Assembly (NCBI RefSeq): GCF_000760935.2
Contig: NZ_CP049744.1
Span: 3,317,501 to 3,381,500 of the forward strand
DNA: 64,000 nt
Reading direction: 5' to 3'
Origin: Rhodococcoides fascians A25f
Lineage (GTDB): Bacteria > Actinomycetota > Actinomycetes > Mycobacteriales > Mycobacteriaceae
Shown here: in pieces, positions 36,067 through 48,500 of the stretch
How positions within the stretch are numbered: position 1 is the first letter of the stretch
Layout of the letters: every line of letters starts with the position of its first letter
Translations under genes and position numbers: made by a program
The notes under the pieces: model-generated
The model's database searches: none
Seen by the model: the letters and a program-made list of their open reading frames with translations, nothing else
What the model was told of the DNA's origin: nothing

Positions 36067-37626
36067 TTACTTCTTCGGCAGTTTCAGCTGAGAGAGATCG
36101 ATACCTTCCAGCCCTGGTGGCAATTGGTCGAGGCCCTTGGGCATGGACGACAGATCGGGCATTCCTGCCGGCATTCCACCCGGCATTCCGGGGAATCCAC
36201 CGCGGATCTTCGGCTGTGTCGGGCCGCGAGCACCCTTCTTGCCTTTCTTGCCCTTCTTGTTGTTCCGCACCTGCTTGCGCGCGCCCGGCATGCCCATACG
36301 ACCGGCCATCGCCGACATCATCTTGCGTGCCTCGAAGAATCGATCCACCAGCTGATTGACGTCGGACACCTTGACGCCCGAGCCGTTCGCGATACGGAGT
36401 CGCCGCGATGCGTTGATGATCTTCGGGTCGGTTCGCTCCTGCGGCGTCATGCCGCGGATGATCGCCTGAACACGGTCGAGTTGCTTCTCGTCGACGTTGG
36501 CGAGTTCCTTCATCTGACCCGCACCGGGCAACATGCCCAACAGATTTCCGATGGGTCCCATCTTGCGGACGGCCATCATCTGCTCGAGGAAGTCGTCGAG
36601 CGTGAGCTGTCCCGAGCCGATCTTGTTGGCGGTCGCCTCGGCCTGTTCGGCGTCGAAGTGCTGCTCGGCCTGTTCGATGAGGCTGAGAACGTCGCCCATG
36701 CCGAGGATCCGACTGGCCATACGATCGGGGTGGAAGACGTCGAAATCCTCGAGCTTCTCGCCGGTCGACGCGAACATGATGGGCTGCCCGGTCACCTCGC
36801 GGACACTGAGTGCTGCGCCGCCACGAGCGTCGCCGTCGAGCTTGGTGAGCACAACGCCGGTGAAGCCGACTCCGTCGCGGAACGCCTCGGCGGTACTGAC
36901 GGCATCCTGGCCGACCATGGCGTCGAGAACGAACAAGGTTTCGTCCGGCTCCACCGCATCGCGAATCCCAGCGGCCTGGCTCATCAGCTCGGTGTCGATG
37001 CCGAGGCGGCCGGCGGTGTCGACGATGACCACGTCGTACTGCTTGCTCCGCGCCTCGGCGATGCCGGCTCGCGCGACCTCGACGGGATCTGCAGCCGAGA
37101 CACCGAGTGCGTTGTCACCGCCGCCGATCGACGTGCCGGGATGCGGCGCGAACACAGCTGCACCCGCGCGCTCGCCCACGATCTGAAGCTGGCTGACGGC
37201 ACCGGGGCGCTGCAGGTCGCAGGCAACGAGCAACGGAGTGTGGCCCTGGCCCTTGAGCCATTTGGCCAGCTTGCCTGCCAACGTCGTCTTACCCGAACCC
37301 TGCAGGCCGGCGAGCATGATCACCGTGGGCGGGTTCTTGGCGAAGACGAGTCTGCGGGTCTCGCCGCCGAGGATGCCGACGAGTTCCTCGTTGACGATCT
37401 TGACTACCTGCTGCGCCGGGTTGAGCGCGCCCGATACCTCGGCACCTTTGGCACGGACCTTGATGCGGTTGATGAACTCCCGCACGACGGGCAGGGCCAC
37501 GTCCGCTTCGAGCAGGGCCAGACGGATCTCGCGGGCCGTGGCGTCGATATCCGCACCGGACAGTCGACCTTTGCCACGCAGGTCCTTGAGAGTCCCGGCC
37601 AACCTGTCGGAAAGGGATTCGAACAC
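36067..37626 (-). CDS. ffh: Signal recognition particle protein Ffh
   Basis: This GTPase binds signal sequences of nascent membrane proteins and docks with FtsY. The GTG at 37626 (VFESLSDRLAGTLKDLRGKG) has AGGAG 8 nt upstream and gives 519 aa; a GTG three codons earlier lacks spacing. The NG domain has LAGLQGSGKTTLAGKLA (G1), DTAGRLGID (G3) and TKLDGDARGG (G4). The M domain, from about residue 320, is Met-rich and ends in a Gly/Met/Pro tail (GGFPGMPGGMPAGMPD) longer than in most bacteria. The SRP RNA gene is not in the window. Confidence 0.97.
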   Translation of the reverse strand: MFESLSDRLAGTLKDLRGKGRLSGADIDATAREIRLALLEADVALPVVREFINRIKVRAKGAEVSGALNPAQQVVKIVNEELVGILGGETRRLVFAKNPPTVIMLAGLQGSGKTTLAGKLAKWLKGQGHTPLLVACDLQRPGAVSQLQIVGERAGAAVFAPHPGTSIGGGDNALGVSAADPVEVARAGIAEARSKQYDVVIVDTAGRLGIDTELMSQAAGIRDAVEPDETLFVLDAMVGQDAVSTAEAFRDGVGFTGVVLTKLDGDARGGAALSVREVTGQPIMFASTGEKLEDFDVFHPDRMASRILGMGDVLSLIEQAEQHFDAEQAEATANKIGSGQLTLDDFLEQMMAVRKMGPIGNLLGMLPGAGQMKELANVDEKQLDRVQAIIRGMTPQERTDPKIINASRRLRIANGSGVKVSDVNQLVDRFFEARKMMSAMAGRMGMPGARKQVRNNKKGKKGKKGARGPTQPKIRGGFPGMPGGMPAGMPDLSSMPKGLDQLPPGLEGIDLSQLKLPKK

Positions 37627-37743
37627 CGATTGCACTCCTGAGCTAGCCGATCACCGAAAACGAGCCGAATCCGGCACGGTCACCAGACTAGCGCCAGCAC
37701 AACCTGCCGTCGCTGGGGCGTGCGGCAGCCGTGTCGTTCGACA

Positions 37744-37759
37744 GACCGACGTGTCGGTC
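37744..37759 (-). terminator. Small hairpin downstream of the M23 peptidase gene
   Basis: GACCGA at 37744-37749 and TCGGTC at 37754-37759 form a 6-bp stem with a 4-nt loop, 15 bp after the M23 stop and upstream of ffh. It is short and without a U-run; a weak terminator is possible. Confidence 0.3.
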
Positions 37760-37774
37760 GGAGACGGCACCGAG

Positions 37775-38776
37775 TCAGGCGTTGCGCGCGGAATCGTTCC
37801 ATGTCACTGCCACTCCCCGCGTCGAGAGCCACGATGCGGGATCGACCTTGACGCCCGAGGGATCGTGCACCTCGAAGTGCAGATGCGGACCGGTCGATTG
37901 GCCACGATTGCCCACCGTGGCGATCTGCTCGCCGGCCGACACGCGCTGACCGGTCTGCACCGAGAAATCGTTGACGTGCCCGTAGATCGTCTCGGTGCCA
38001 TCGTCATGCTTCACCTTCACCCAGAGACCGAACCCGGACGCCGGGCCCGCGTCGGACACCGTGCCGTCGGCGGCCGCGTAGATGGGGGTCCCGATGGGTG
38101 CCGCGATGTCGAGGCCGCTGTGCTGGGCACCCCACCGCGATCCGAAATTGGACGTCAGCACGCCCGCCACGGGTTGGACCGTGGCTTTCTTCAGCGAACG
38201 CAGACTCTCGAGCGGTGACGCACCACCGGTACCCATCTGACCCAGACCCACGTCGTCGAGCCATTGTTGCGCTGCAGCACCGGGATCGGTCACTCCGAAT
38301 GCAGCGAGCGGACCGGGACTCGGTGCGGCGCTGGGCTCCGCTGCCGGTGCGGCCTCGGAGGGCGTCGACTCCGGCGAGGCGGGCTGCGACGGGGGTGCCG
38401 ACTGTGGGGGCACGAACTGCGGGGGCACGAACTGCGGGGGCACGAACTGCGGGGGGACGAACTGCGGAACCTCGAACTGCGGGGGTACGAACTGGGGTAG
38501 CTCGAATCCCGCGGGGAGCAGCCCCTCCGGGACGGCGAAGGGAAAACCTGCGGCAGGCGGCTCGGGGATCGGAGCGGCACCCGCGGTGCCCGCCCCCATC
38601 GACGTCGCGCCGACGACGATCGCACCGGTAGCCGCAACGATGGTCGCGGCCCGTCGACCGGTGTCCGGGGTCACTTCTGCGGCGCGGTGTTTGCCGGGCG
38701 TCGTATCCGTTGCTGTGTCGGCCGGTGTGTAGATGTTCGACCGTCGGTGGGATCCCACAGTTCGTGCCTCTCGCAT
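37775..38776 (-). CDS. Secreted M23 peptidase with PQFVP repeats
   Basis: The ATG at 38776 (MREARTVGSH) gives 333 aa. An N-terminal region with a hydrophobic export segment at about residues 44-66 (AATIVAATGAIVVGATSMGAG) ends in AGAAP. A Pro/Gln-rich linker at about 88-130 contains six five-residue repeats of the PQFVP type. A helical spacer follows, then an M23/LytM domain from about 205 to the end. Zinc ligands are in AQHSGLDIAAP (His, Asp) and GPHLHFEVHDP (HxH). TSNFGSRWG is a typical start of the domain. It should cleave peptidoglycan stem peptides; the linker may span the wall. Confidence 0.88.
   Translation of the reverse strand: MREARTVGSHRRSNIYTPADTATDTTPGKHRAAEVTPDTGRRAATIVAATGAIVVGATSMGAGTAGAAPIPEPPAAGFPFAVPEGLLPAGFELPQFVPPQFEVPQFVPPQFVPPQFVPPQFVPPQSAPPSQPASPESTPSEAAPAAEPSAAPSPGPLAAFGVTDPGAAAQQWLDDVGLGQMGTGGASPLESLRSLKKATVQPVAGVLTSNFGSRWGAQHSGLDIAAPIGTPIYAAADGTVSDAGPASGFGLWVKVKHDDGTETIYGHVNDFSVQTGQRVSAGEQIATVGNRGQSTGPHLHFEVHDPSGVKVDPASWLSTRGVAVTWNDSARNA
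38406..38495. repeat. 15-bp tandem repeat array coding for PQFVP
   Basis: Six units of 15 bp lie within the M23 gene: GGGGGCACGAACTGC three times exactly (38406-38450), then GGGGGGACGAACTGC, GGAACCTCGAACTGC and GGGGGTACGAACTGG. Being a multiple of three, the array can change length by slippage without a frameshift. Confidence 0.9.
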
Positions 38777-38782
38777 TAGCAG

Positions 38783-38804
38783 CAGTGGAGCCTGCAGGAA
38801 CGAC
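38783..38804. repeat. Single copy of the dispersed repeat family
   Basis: CAGTGGAGCCTGCAGGAACG then AC lies 7 bp upstream of the M23 start codon. GTGgAGCCTGCAGGAACGAC matches the reverse complement of the 59026-59124 units with one substitution in 20 bp. The rest of this 189-bp gap to glnD shows no other motif. Confidence 0.6.
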
Positions 38805-38965
38805 TCATTGGTCCGGCGGTGTGGATTCTGCGGAAGTGATCTCGCCGAGTCGTCCTGCGTGTGGTGACGAACATAACAAATTGATATCGGGGGTAAACCC
38901 ACCGGCCGTAAGTTCGTGAGAAGTCACCACGGAGTGTCGGTTTGCGGTTGTGTTCCGACCAGCGG

Positions 38966-41837
<2,872 letters not shown>

Positions 41838-41897
41838 TCACAAGACCTCGAGTGCCCGTTGTCGTACGGTGCAGCGTTCACGTCTATCTCTACCTTG

Positions 41898-43202
41898 TCA
41901 GGCGAAATCATATGCAGTCTCAGCGTGCTCGGCTTCGTCGATGCCATTGGCCTCTTCCTCGTCCGACACGCGCCAGCCGAGAGGCTTGAGCGCGAACGCG
42001 ATCACCGCGGTGACGATCGCGGTGAAGATCAGCGCGAACAGTGCGATGACGATCTGCACCACGAGCTGCTTGTAGTCGCCGCCGTAGAAGAGACCGGTCT
42101 CGGAGCCGAGGAAGCCGATTCCGATGGTTCCCCACAGGCCTGCGACGAGGTGCACGCCCACGACGTCGAGCGAATCGTCGTAGCCGAACTTGAACTTCAG
42201 GCCGACCGCCAGAGCAGAGAGAACACCGGCGATGACGCCGAGGATCATGGCGCCGACAGGCGTCAGTGCGCCTGCGGCCGGGGTGATGGCGACCAGACCG
42301 GCGACGATGCCCGAGGCAGCGCCGAGGCTGGTGGCATGCCCGTCACGGATGCGCTCGGTGATGAGCCAGCCCGCAATGGCGGCTGCGGTGGCGGCAGTGG
42401 TGTTCACCCACGCCACGCCGGCGATGCCGTCGGCTGCGAATGCGGAACCTGCGTTGAATCCGAACCAACCGAACCACAGCAGTGCAGCACCGAGCATGAC
42501 GAACGGCAGGTTGTGCGGACGGTAGGCGACCTTGCCGAATCCGGCGCGCTTGCCGATGATGATCGCCAGAATCAGGCCCGCGATACCGGCGTTGATGTGC
42601 ACGACCGTGCCACCTGCGAAGTCGATGGGAGCCACGTTGGCGACAGTGTCACCGTCGTCGTTGACCATCGTTCCGAAAATCTTTGCAGCCAGACCCTTTT
42701 CGGACCCGGAGAGCAGTCCGCCACCCCACACCATGTGGGCCAGCGGGAAGTACGCGAGGGTGACCCAGATGCCTGCGAATGCCAGCCACGTGCCGTACTT
42801 GACGCGGCCTGCGATGGAGCCGCTGATCAGTGCGACCGTGATGATCGCGAAGGTGACCTGGAATGCCACATCGATGATGTTGGCGTATCCCCATGCACCG
42901 GCGATGTAGTTACCGTCGGCATCGGTGATCGAATCCTTGAGTCCGAAGAACTCGAACGGGTTGGCGAAGACGCCACCGATGTCCTGGGTTCCGTAGGACA
43001 TCGACCAACCCCACAGGAAGTAGATGATCGAGACGACGGCCATTGCTCCGAACGACATCATCATCATGTTCAACACGGACTTCGACTGCGACATACCGCC
43101 GTAGAAGAACGCCAAGCCCGGCGTCATCAGCAGTACCAGAGATGCTGCAATCAGCATCCACGCGGCGTTGCCGGAGTTGGCCAACATATCCTCGGGACTC
43201 AC
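41898..43202 (-). CDS. amtB: Ammonium transporter
   Basis: This is a trimeric ammonium channel of the Amt/Rh family. The GTG at 43202 with GGAGG 6 nt upstream is preferred over a GTG two codons earlier that touches the ribosome site; the product is 434 aa. Eleven helices are visible. GLAFFYGGMSQSKSVLNMMMM starts the channel, and the pore histidines are expected in the AGGTVVHINAGIAGL helix and in VVGVHLVAGLWGTIGIG. The short acidic C-terminus (DEEEANGIDEAEHAETAYDFA) follows the GWRVS region that interacts with PII. It is the first gene of amtB-glnB-glnD. Confidence 0.96.
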   Translation of the reverse strand: MSPEDMLANSGNAAWMLIAASLVLLMTPGLAFFYGGMSQSKSVLNMMMMSFGAMAVVSIIYFLWGWSMSYGTQDIGGVFANPFEFFGLKDSITDADGNYIAGAWGYANIIDVAFQVTFAIITVALISGSIAGRVKYGTWLAFAGIWVTLAYFPLAHMVWGGGLLSGSEKGLAAKIFGTMVNDDGDTVANVAPIDFAGGTVVHINAGIAGLILAIIIGKRAGFGKVAYRPHNLPFVMLGAALLWFGWFGFNAGSAFAADGIAGVAWVNTTAATAAAIAGWLITERIRDGHATSLGAASGIVAGLVAITPAAGALTPVGAMILGVIAGVLSALAVGLKFKFGYDDSLDVVGVHLVAGLWGTIGIGFLGSETGLFYGGDYKQLVVQIVIALFALIFTAIVTAVIAFALKPLGWRVSDEEEANGIDEAEHAETAYDFA

Positions 43203-43257
43203 GTACACCCTCCATTCTCCTGCACACCGGTTGGCGCGCCGTTACGCAAGAAGAGTG

Positions 43258-43293
43258 GTTTCACGAAGTTTCATCCGTGACACTCGGGTGTTT
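43258..43293 (-). promoter_or_regulatory. Possible nitrogen-regulator (GlnR-like) site before amtB
   Basis: About 56-91 bp before the amtB GTG, the minus strand carries ACCCGAGTGTCAC, which fits the AC-n9-AC pattern reported for GlnR half-sites, followed by two GAAAC elements (GATGAAAC, GTGAAAC) with 8-nt spacing instead of 9. The arrangement is suggestive and well placed, but not an exact match. Confidence 0.3.
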
Positions 43294-43389
43294 CGGACAT
43301 GTGAACGCATGACCGAATTCTGTTGCAAAAAGGTTTCGTGCTGGCGTTTGTGCTTTTCGCCCGGTTCGCGGACAACCCGAAGGGCTCGA

Positions 43390-44778
43390 TCAGCCGAGCA
43401 GCGCGTCGACGAACGCTCCCGGCTCGAACGGGGCCAAATCGTCGGCACCTTCACCGAGACCGACGAGCTTGACGGGCACCCCGAGTTCACGCTGCACCTG
43501 AAAAACGATGCCACCCTTGGCGGTTCCGTCCAGTTTGGTCAACACCACACCGGTGATGTCGACGATCTCCGCGAAGACACGAGCTTGGGTCAGCCCGTTC
43601 TGGCCGACGGTCGCGTCGAGAACGAGCAGAACGTCGTCGACGTGGGCCCGCTTCTCGATGACTCGCTTGACCTTGCTCAGCTCGTCCATCAGACCCGATT
43701 TGGTGTGCAGGCGTCCCGCCGTGTCGACCAGAACCACGTCGACTCCGTTCTCGATTCCCTTGCTCACCGCGTCGAATGCGACAGCAGCCGGATCTGCGGC
43801 CTCCTTGCCACGCACCACCTCGGCACCGACTCTCTCGGCCCAGGTCTGCAACTGATCGGCCGCGGCCGCGCGGAACGTGTCGGCGGCACCGAGCAACACT
43901 CGCCTGCCGTCCGCCACCAGCACGCGAGCAAGCTTGCCGGTGGTCGTGGTCTTGCCGGTGCCGTTGACTCCGACCACCAGCAGCACGGCAGGCGCACCGT
44001 CGTGCGGAAGCGCTCGAATCGACCGATCGAACTCGGGATGAAGTTGTGCAACGAGAATCTCGCGCAGAAGTGCTCGCGCATCGGACTCGGTGCGGATACT
44101 GCGCGCCGCCATCTGCTCGCGCAGGGTGCGCATGATCTCTGCGGTGGTCGCAGAACCGATATCGGCGATCAGCAGGGTGTCCTCGACCTCTTCCCAGGAA
44201 TCCTCGTCCAGGTCACCGCCGCCGAGCAATCCGAGCAAGCTCTTGCCCACCGCGGACTGAGAGCGCGCCAGGCGACCGCGGAGCCGATCCAGCCGACCCT
44301 CGGTGGGATCGATGGTGTCCAGTCGAGGAGCAGGAGCCTCGGCGTCCACGGCCGGTTCCGGCAGTGCGGGCTCGGCCGGCTCGGGGGGCTCGACAACCGG
44401 CCCCTGAGGCTCGATGACCGGCACCTCGGGTTCGAGCACCTCCGGCTCGTCCTGGGTGGGAGTGGGTGCCACCGGCGTCGGCTCGACCGGGGAGGTCTCG
44501 ACGGGCTTCGGAACAGGCTTCGGCGCAGGTGGAACGGGCTTCGGGGCAGGCGCGACGGGCTCGGCGGTCGCCGTGCCCTGGCTGAACGAGAAACCACTGC
44601 CCGCCGTATAGCCACCGGATCTGTCCTTGGTGGCCGCGTCCTCGATCCGTGCCGCCTCGTCCGACTTGAGCGACACTCTCCGTCGACGGGAGAGCACCAA
44701 CCCGACGACGAGAACGACCAGTAGGACAGCGGCGATCGCCGCGACGATGATCCACGCTTGGTTACTCACGTACCCCAT
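43390..44778 (-). CDS. ftsY: Signal recognition particle receptor FtsY
   Basis: This membrane-associated GTPase receives SRP-ribosome complexes. The protein is 462 aa. It starts with a transmembrane helix at about residues 9-27 (IIVAAIAAVLLVVLVVGLVL), then a Pro/Val/Glu-rich acidic A domain to about 140. The NG domain has VVGVNGTGKTTTTGKLARVLV (G1), DTAGRLHTKSGLMDEL (G3), TKLDGTAKGG (G4) and a final GVPVKLVGLGEGADDLAPFEP. The N-terminal helix is typical of actinobacterial FtsY. It lies between smc/PPOX and the amtB operon. Confidence 0.96.
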   Translation of the reverse strand: MGYVSNQAWIIVAAIAAVLLVVLVVGLVLSRRRRVSLKSDEAARIEDAATKDRSGGYTAGSGFSFSQGTATAEPVAPAPKPVPPAPKPVPKPVETSPVEPTPVAPTPTQDEPEVLEPEVPVIEPQGPVVEPPEPAEPALPEPAVDAEAPAPRLDTIDPTEGRLDRLRGRLARSQSAVGKSLLGLLGGGDLDEDSWEEVEDTLLIADIGSATTAEIMRTLREQMAARSIRTESDARALLREILVAQLHPEFDRSIRALPHDGAPAVLLVVGVNGTGKTTTTGKLARVLVADGRRVLLGAADTFRAAAADQLQTWAERVGAEVVRGKEAADPAAVAFDAVSKGIENGVDVVLVDTAGRLHTKSGLMDELSKVKRVIEKRAHVDDVLLVLDATVGQNGLTQARVFAEIVDITGVVLTKLDGTAKGGIVFQVQRELGVPVKLVGLGEGADDLAPFEPGAFVDALLG

Positions 44779-44872
44779 CCTGTCAGGCGTTCACGGCCGT
44801 TCGTCACCGGTGGTGCTCCGCCCGAGAAAAGCACTGTCCCCCACCCGAGCCGTGTCGATAGCATCTGTAGGC

Positions 44873-45505
44873 ATGGAGTGGACGACGGTGCGCGATGCCG
44901 ACCGATTGACGGAGATGTTCGGCCAACCGAGCTTTCGAGCCGCGAACAAGGACCGCAGCACACTGCACCCGCTGGATGTGCAATGGCTCGCTGCCTCGCC
45001 CTTCTGCCTGATGGGTACCTCGGACGCGAGTGGACGATGCGACGTCTCCCCCAAAGGTGACCCGCCCGGCAGCTTGGTCCACGTCATCGACGACGCCACG
45101 ATCGCCCTTGCCGAACGTCCCGGCAATCGTCGGATGGACGGCTACCGGAACATTCTCGAGAACCCTTTCGTCGGATTGAACTTCTTCGTGCCGGGGCGCG
45201 GTGACACTCTGCGCATCGCCGGTCGCGCGTCACTGGTGACCGATGCACCGTTCTTCGACGAACTGCAGGTCAAGGGCCACCGGCCGATCATGTGCCTCGT
45301 CGTCGACATCGAGCAGGTGTTCCACCACTGCGCCAAGGCGTTCATGCGGTCCAAGTTGTGGCAGCCGGAAACATGGGATGCGGAGTCCATTCCCGATGTC
45401 GCGTCCTTGACGAAGGCATTGATTCCGCAGGCCCCCGAGACCGTCGAGGAGCTGCGCGAGTACTACGGGCCCTCGTACGCCGAGCAGCTCTACCCGAAGC
45501 AGTAG
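44873..45505 (+). CDS. FMN-dependent PPOX-type flavoprotein (MSMEG_1061 family)
   Basis: This 210-aa protein has the split-barrel flavin fold related to pyridoxamine-phosphate oxidase. Family marks are MGTSDASGRCDVSPKGDPPG at about residues 43-62, IALAERPGNRRMDGYRNILENP, GLNFFVPGRGDTLRIAGRA and the C-terminal HHCAKAFMRSKLWQPETW. The start is the ATG at 44873; the longer frame upstream runs over ftsY. Related actinobacterial proteins use FMN or F420 for redox on unknown substrates. It is divergent from ftsY and converges with smc, leaving 12 bp. Confidence 0.87.
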   Translation: MEWTTVRDADRLTEMFGQPSFRAANKDRSTLHPLDVQWLAASPFCLMGTSDASGRCDVSPKGDPPGSLVHVIDDATIALAERPGNRRMDGYRNILENPFVGLNFFVPGRGDTLRIAGRASLVTDAPFFDELQVKGHRPIMCLVVDIEQVFHHCAKAFMRSKLWQPETWDAESIPDVASLTKALIPQAPETVEELREYYGPSYAEQLYPKQ

Positions 45506-45517
45506 GCAGGACCGGTC

Positions 45518-48500
45518 CTACGAGACCGCGTCCGGTTCGACCACGGGTGCTGTCTCCGGCTCGGCTACATCCACCGCGACGCGTTCTCGGTTCAGTCGCT
45601 GCGAGATGACCGTGGTGATGCCGTCACCGCGCATGCTGACGCCGTACAACGCGTCGGCCACTTCCATGGTCGGCTTCTGATGCGTGATGACGATCAGCTG
45701 CGACTTCTCACGGAGCTGCTCGAACAACCCGATCAGTCGGCGCAGGTTGGTGTCGTCGAGTGCAGCCTCGACCTCGTCCATGACATAGAACGGTGACGGC
45801 CGAGCGCGGAAGATGGCGACCAACATGGCGACTGCAGTCAGCGACTTCTCGCCGCCCGAGAGCAGGGACAGTCGCTTGACCTTCTTGCCCGGTGGGCGCG
45901 CCTCCACCTCGATTCCGGTGGTGAGCATGTCCGACGGGTCGGTCAGAATCAGCCGTCCTTCGCCGCCGGGAAAGAGTTTGGCGAACACGCCGGTGAATTC
46001 TCTCTCGACGTCCAGCCAGGCCTCGGTGAAGACCTGCAGGATGCGGTCGTCGACGTCGGCGACCACGCCGAGCAAGTCCTTGCGCGCGGACTTGACGTCC
46101 TCGAGTTGAGTGGACAAGAAGTTGTAGCGCTCTTCGAGGGCTGCGAACTCTTCGAGAGCCAACGGGTTCACTTTGCCGAGTGTGGCGAGATCACGTTCTG
46201 CGCGTTTGGCCCGCTGCTCCTGAGTGGCGCGATCGAACGGCATCGGCGCGGGGGCCACAACCTGCTCACCGCGTTCCTTGGCGGCCTCGTACTCTGCCAT
46301 CTCGAGCTCGGTCGGGGGCAGCGTCGCATCGGGGCCGTACTCGGCCACCAGATCGTCGAGGCCGATGCCGTGTTGTTCGAGAATCGTCGTTTCGAGTTGC
46401 TCGATTCGCAGTGCCGCCTGCGCACGGGCGACCTCGTCCCGGTGGACGGCGTCGGTGATGGACGCAAGCTGGCCTTGCAGGGCCCGAACCTGTTCCTTGA
46501 CCTTGTCGAGTTCGACTGTGCGCGTAGCGCGTTCGGCGGAGAGCTCGTCGCGCCTTCGGGCCGCCGCAGCCACCACCGAGGCCAATCGAGCGGCGAGGTC
46601 CTCACCCGATTCGCCGACGGCAGCAGCCACTGCGGCAGCGTGCCGCCGGGCGGCGCCCTCGCGTTCGGCTCGTGCCCTGGCCTCGCGTTCGGCTCGCGCC
46701 GCTCGGCGCAGCGAATCGGCTCGGCCCCGCAACGACTGCGCGCGCTCCTCGGCGGTTCGTACGTTCAGCCGCGCCTCGACCTCCACCGCGCGCACTTCGG
46801 TCAGTGCCGCAGCCGCCATCTCGCGCTCCATGGTGGTCGCCGCGTCACCGCTCTCGCCGTCTCCGGCGAAACCGTTCTGTTCGTCCTCTGCCGTCCGCAA
46901 ACTGTCCTCGAGCTCGGCCAGGCGCTCGATCGCTTCTTCGCGGCTCGCTTCGGCAGAACTGCGCTGGGTCGCCAATCGCGCGGATTCTGCGTGCGCCGAA
47001 CGCGCCAGCTGCCCCAAGCGGCCCAACTGCTCGTACACAGCGGCCATCGCAGCATCGGATTCGTTCAGCGCTGCGAGCGCCTGCTCGGCGGATTCACGCC
47101 GGTCGCGCTGTTCCGCCAACGCGCCCGAGAGCGCGGCGTCGAGCTCCTCGGCCCGGCGTACTGCTGCTGTCAGCTCCACCGTCGACGTATCGATCGCCGA
47201 CTGCACTTCCAGGGTGCTGGGTCGACGGTCCGATCCGCCGGTGACCCAGCCCGGCTCGACGACGTCGCCGTCCGTGGTCACGGCACGCAGTCGACTCGAA
47301 TCCGAGACGAGCCGGTGCGCCGCGTCCAGCGAGTCGACAACCACCACACCGTCGAGTAATGCCGCCATCGCTCCGGCCAACCGATCCGGATACTCGATCA
47401 GGTCGAGTGCCCACCGAGCACCGCTCGGTAGCGTAGGCCGCTGAATCTGTTGTGCCGCAACAGCATTACCGTGCACGATGGACGCGCGACCGCCGTCGGC
47501 AGCGCGTAGGGCCAGCACGGCAGCGCGCGCGGCATCGAACGATTCGGCGTGCGCAGCATCGGCCGCCGGACCCATGGCGACGGCCACCGCGATCTCGTAC
47601 CCCGGCTCGACCGTGAGATGGCCGGCGAGCAGACCGGACAGACCGTCCTGCTGGTTCTCCACCAGCCACCCGGCACCGTCCTTGCGTTCGAGGCCCATGG
47701 TGAGCGCCTCGATCCTGGCCTCGAACGACGCCACCCTCTTACCGGCGATGCGCTCTTCGGCCTGCAATTCCGATACCCGGGCGTCGGCATGGCGTAAAGC
47801 GGCGACCGCTCGTTCGTAATGGGTGTCGAGGCTGAGCTCACTGGCGTCGAGGGTGCCGATCTGGTCCTGGACGCTCTCGAACTCACGTTGAGCCGACTCG
47901 CCGCGTTCTCTGGCCTCGTCGATGGCCACCGAGAGCCGCGCTACTTCGGCGTCGATGGACTCGACCTTGGTTCTGAAGGTGTCGACTCGACCGGACAGGC
48001 GCGCGAATCCTTCGCGGCGGTCGGCAACCGCGCGAACAGCGGCGAGGTGAGCACGCTCGGCGGCCGCGGCAGCAGATTCGCGCTCGGCGAGCTGTTCGCG
48101 GGCCGCTTCGAGGGTCTCCCGCGCCATCTCGACGGCCTCGACGAGTTCCATTTCTTCCTCGGCCACGCGCTCGGCCTGTGCTTCGAGCTCGTCCGGATCC
48201 TGCCCGCGACCGGTGCTCTGGACGGCGTCCAGATGCCGAGCACGTTCGTGCGCGATGCGTACCGTCGCATTCACGCGTTCGGCCAGCGCGGACAGGCGAA
48301 ACCACGTCTGCCCGGCCGCTTCGGCGCTCGGTGTCAGCCGTGCCACCGCCTGCTCGTGTTCTGCGAGCGCTACGGTTCCGGCTTCGAGGGCATCCTGCAC
48401 CATCGCGTACTGCTCGCGAGCCGCTTCCTCGTCCTGGGTCTGGTTCGCGAATTCTTCACGTCTGGCCACCAGGTCGTCGGCCACCAACCGCAGCCGAGCG

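Noticed and set aside
34930..37641. A 903-codon open frame on the plus strand opposite amidohydrolase and ffh
   Set aside because: It is antisense to two clearly conserved genes, has no recognisable domain and His/Arg/Asp-rich composition typical of reverse frames in high-GC DNA.
38777..38965. Possible ydaO/c-di-AMP riboswitch upstream of the M23 peptidase
   Set aside because: Such riboswitches often precede actinobacterial wall hydrolases, but I could not find the conserved core; only a dispersed repeat is present.
45508..45519. Perfect palindrome AGGACCGGTCCT at the PPOX/smc junction
   Set aside because: With no loop it cannot form a good hairpin, and one 12-bp palindrome is not strong evidence for an operator.
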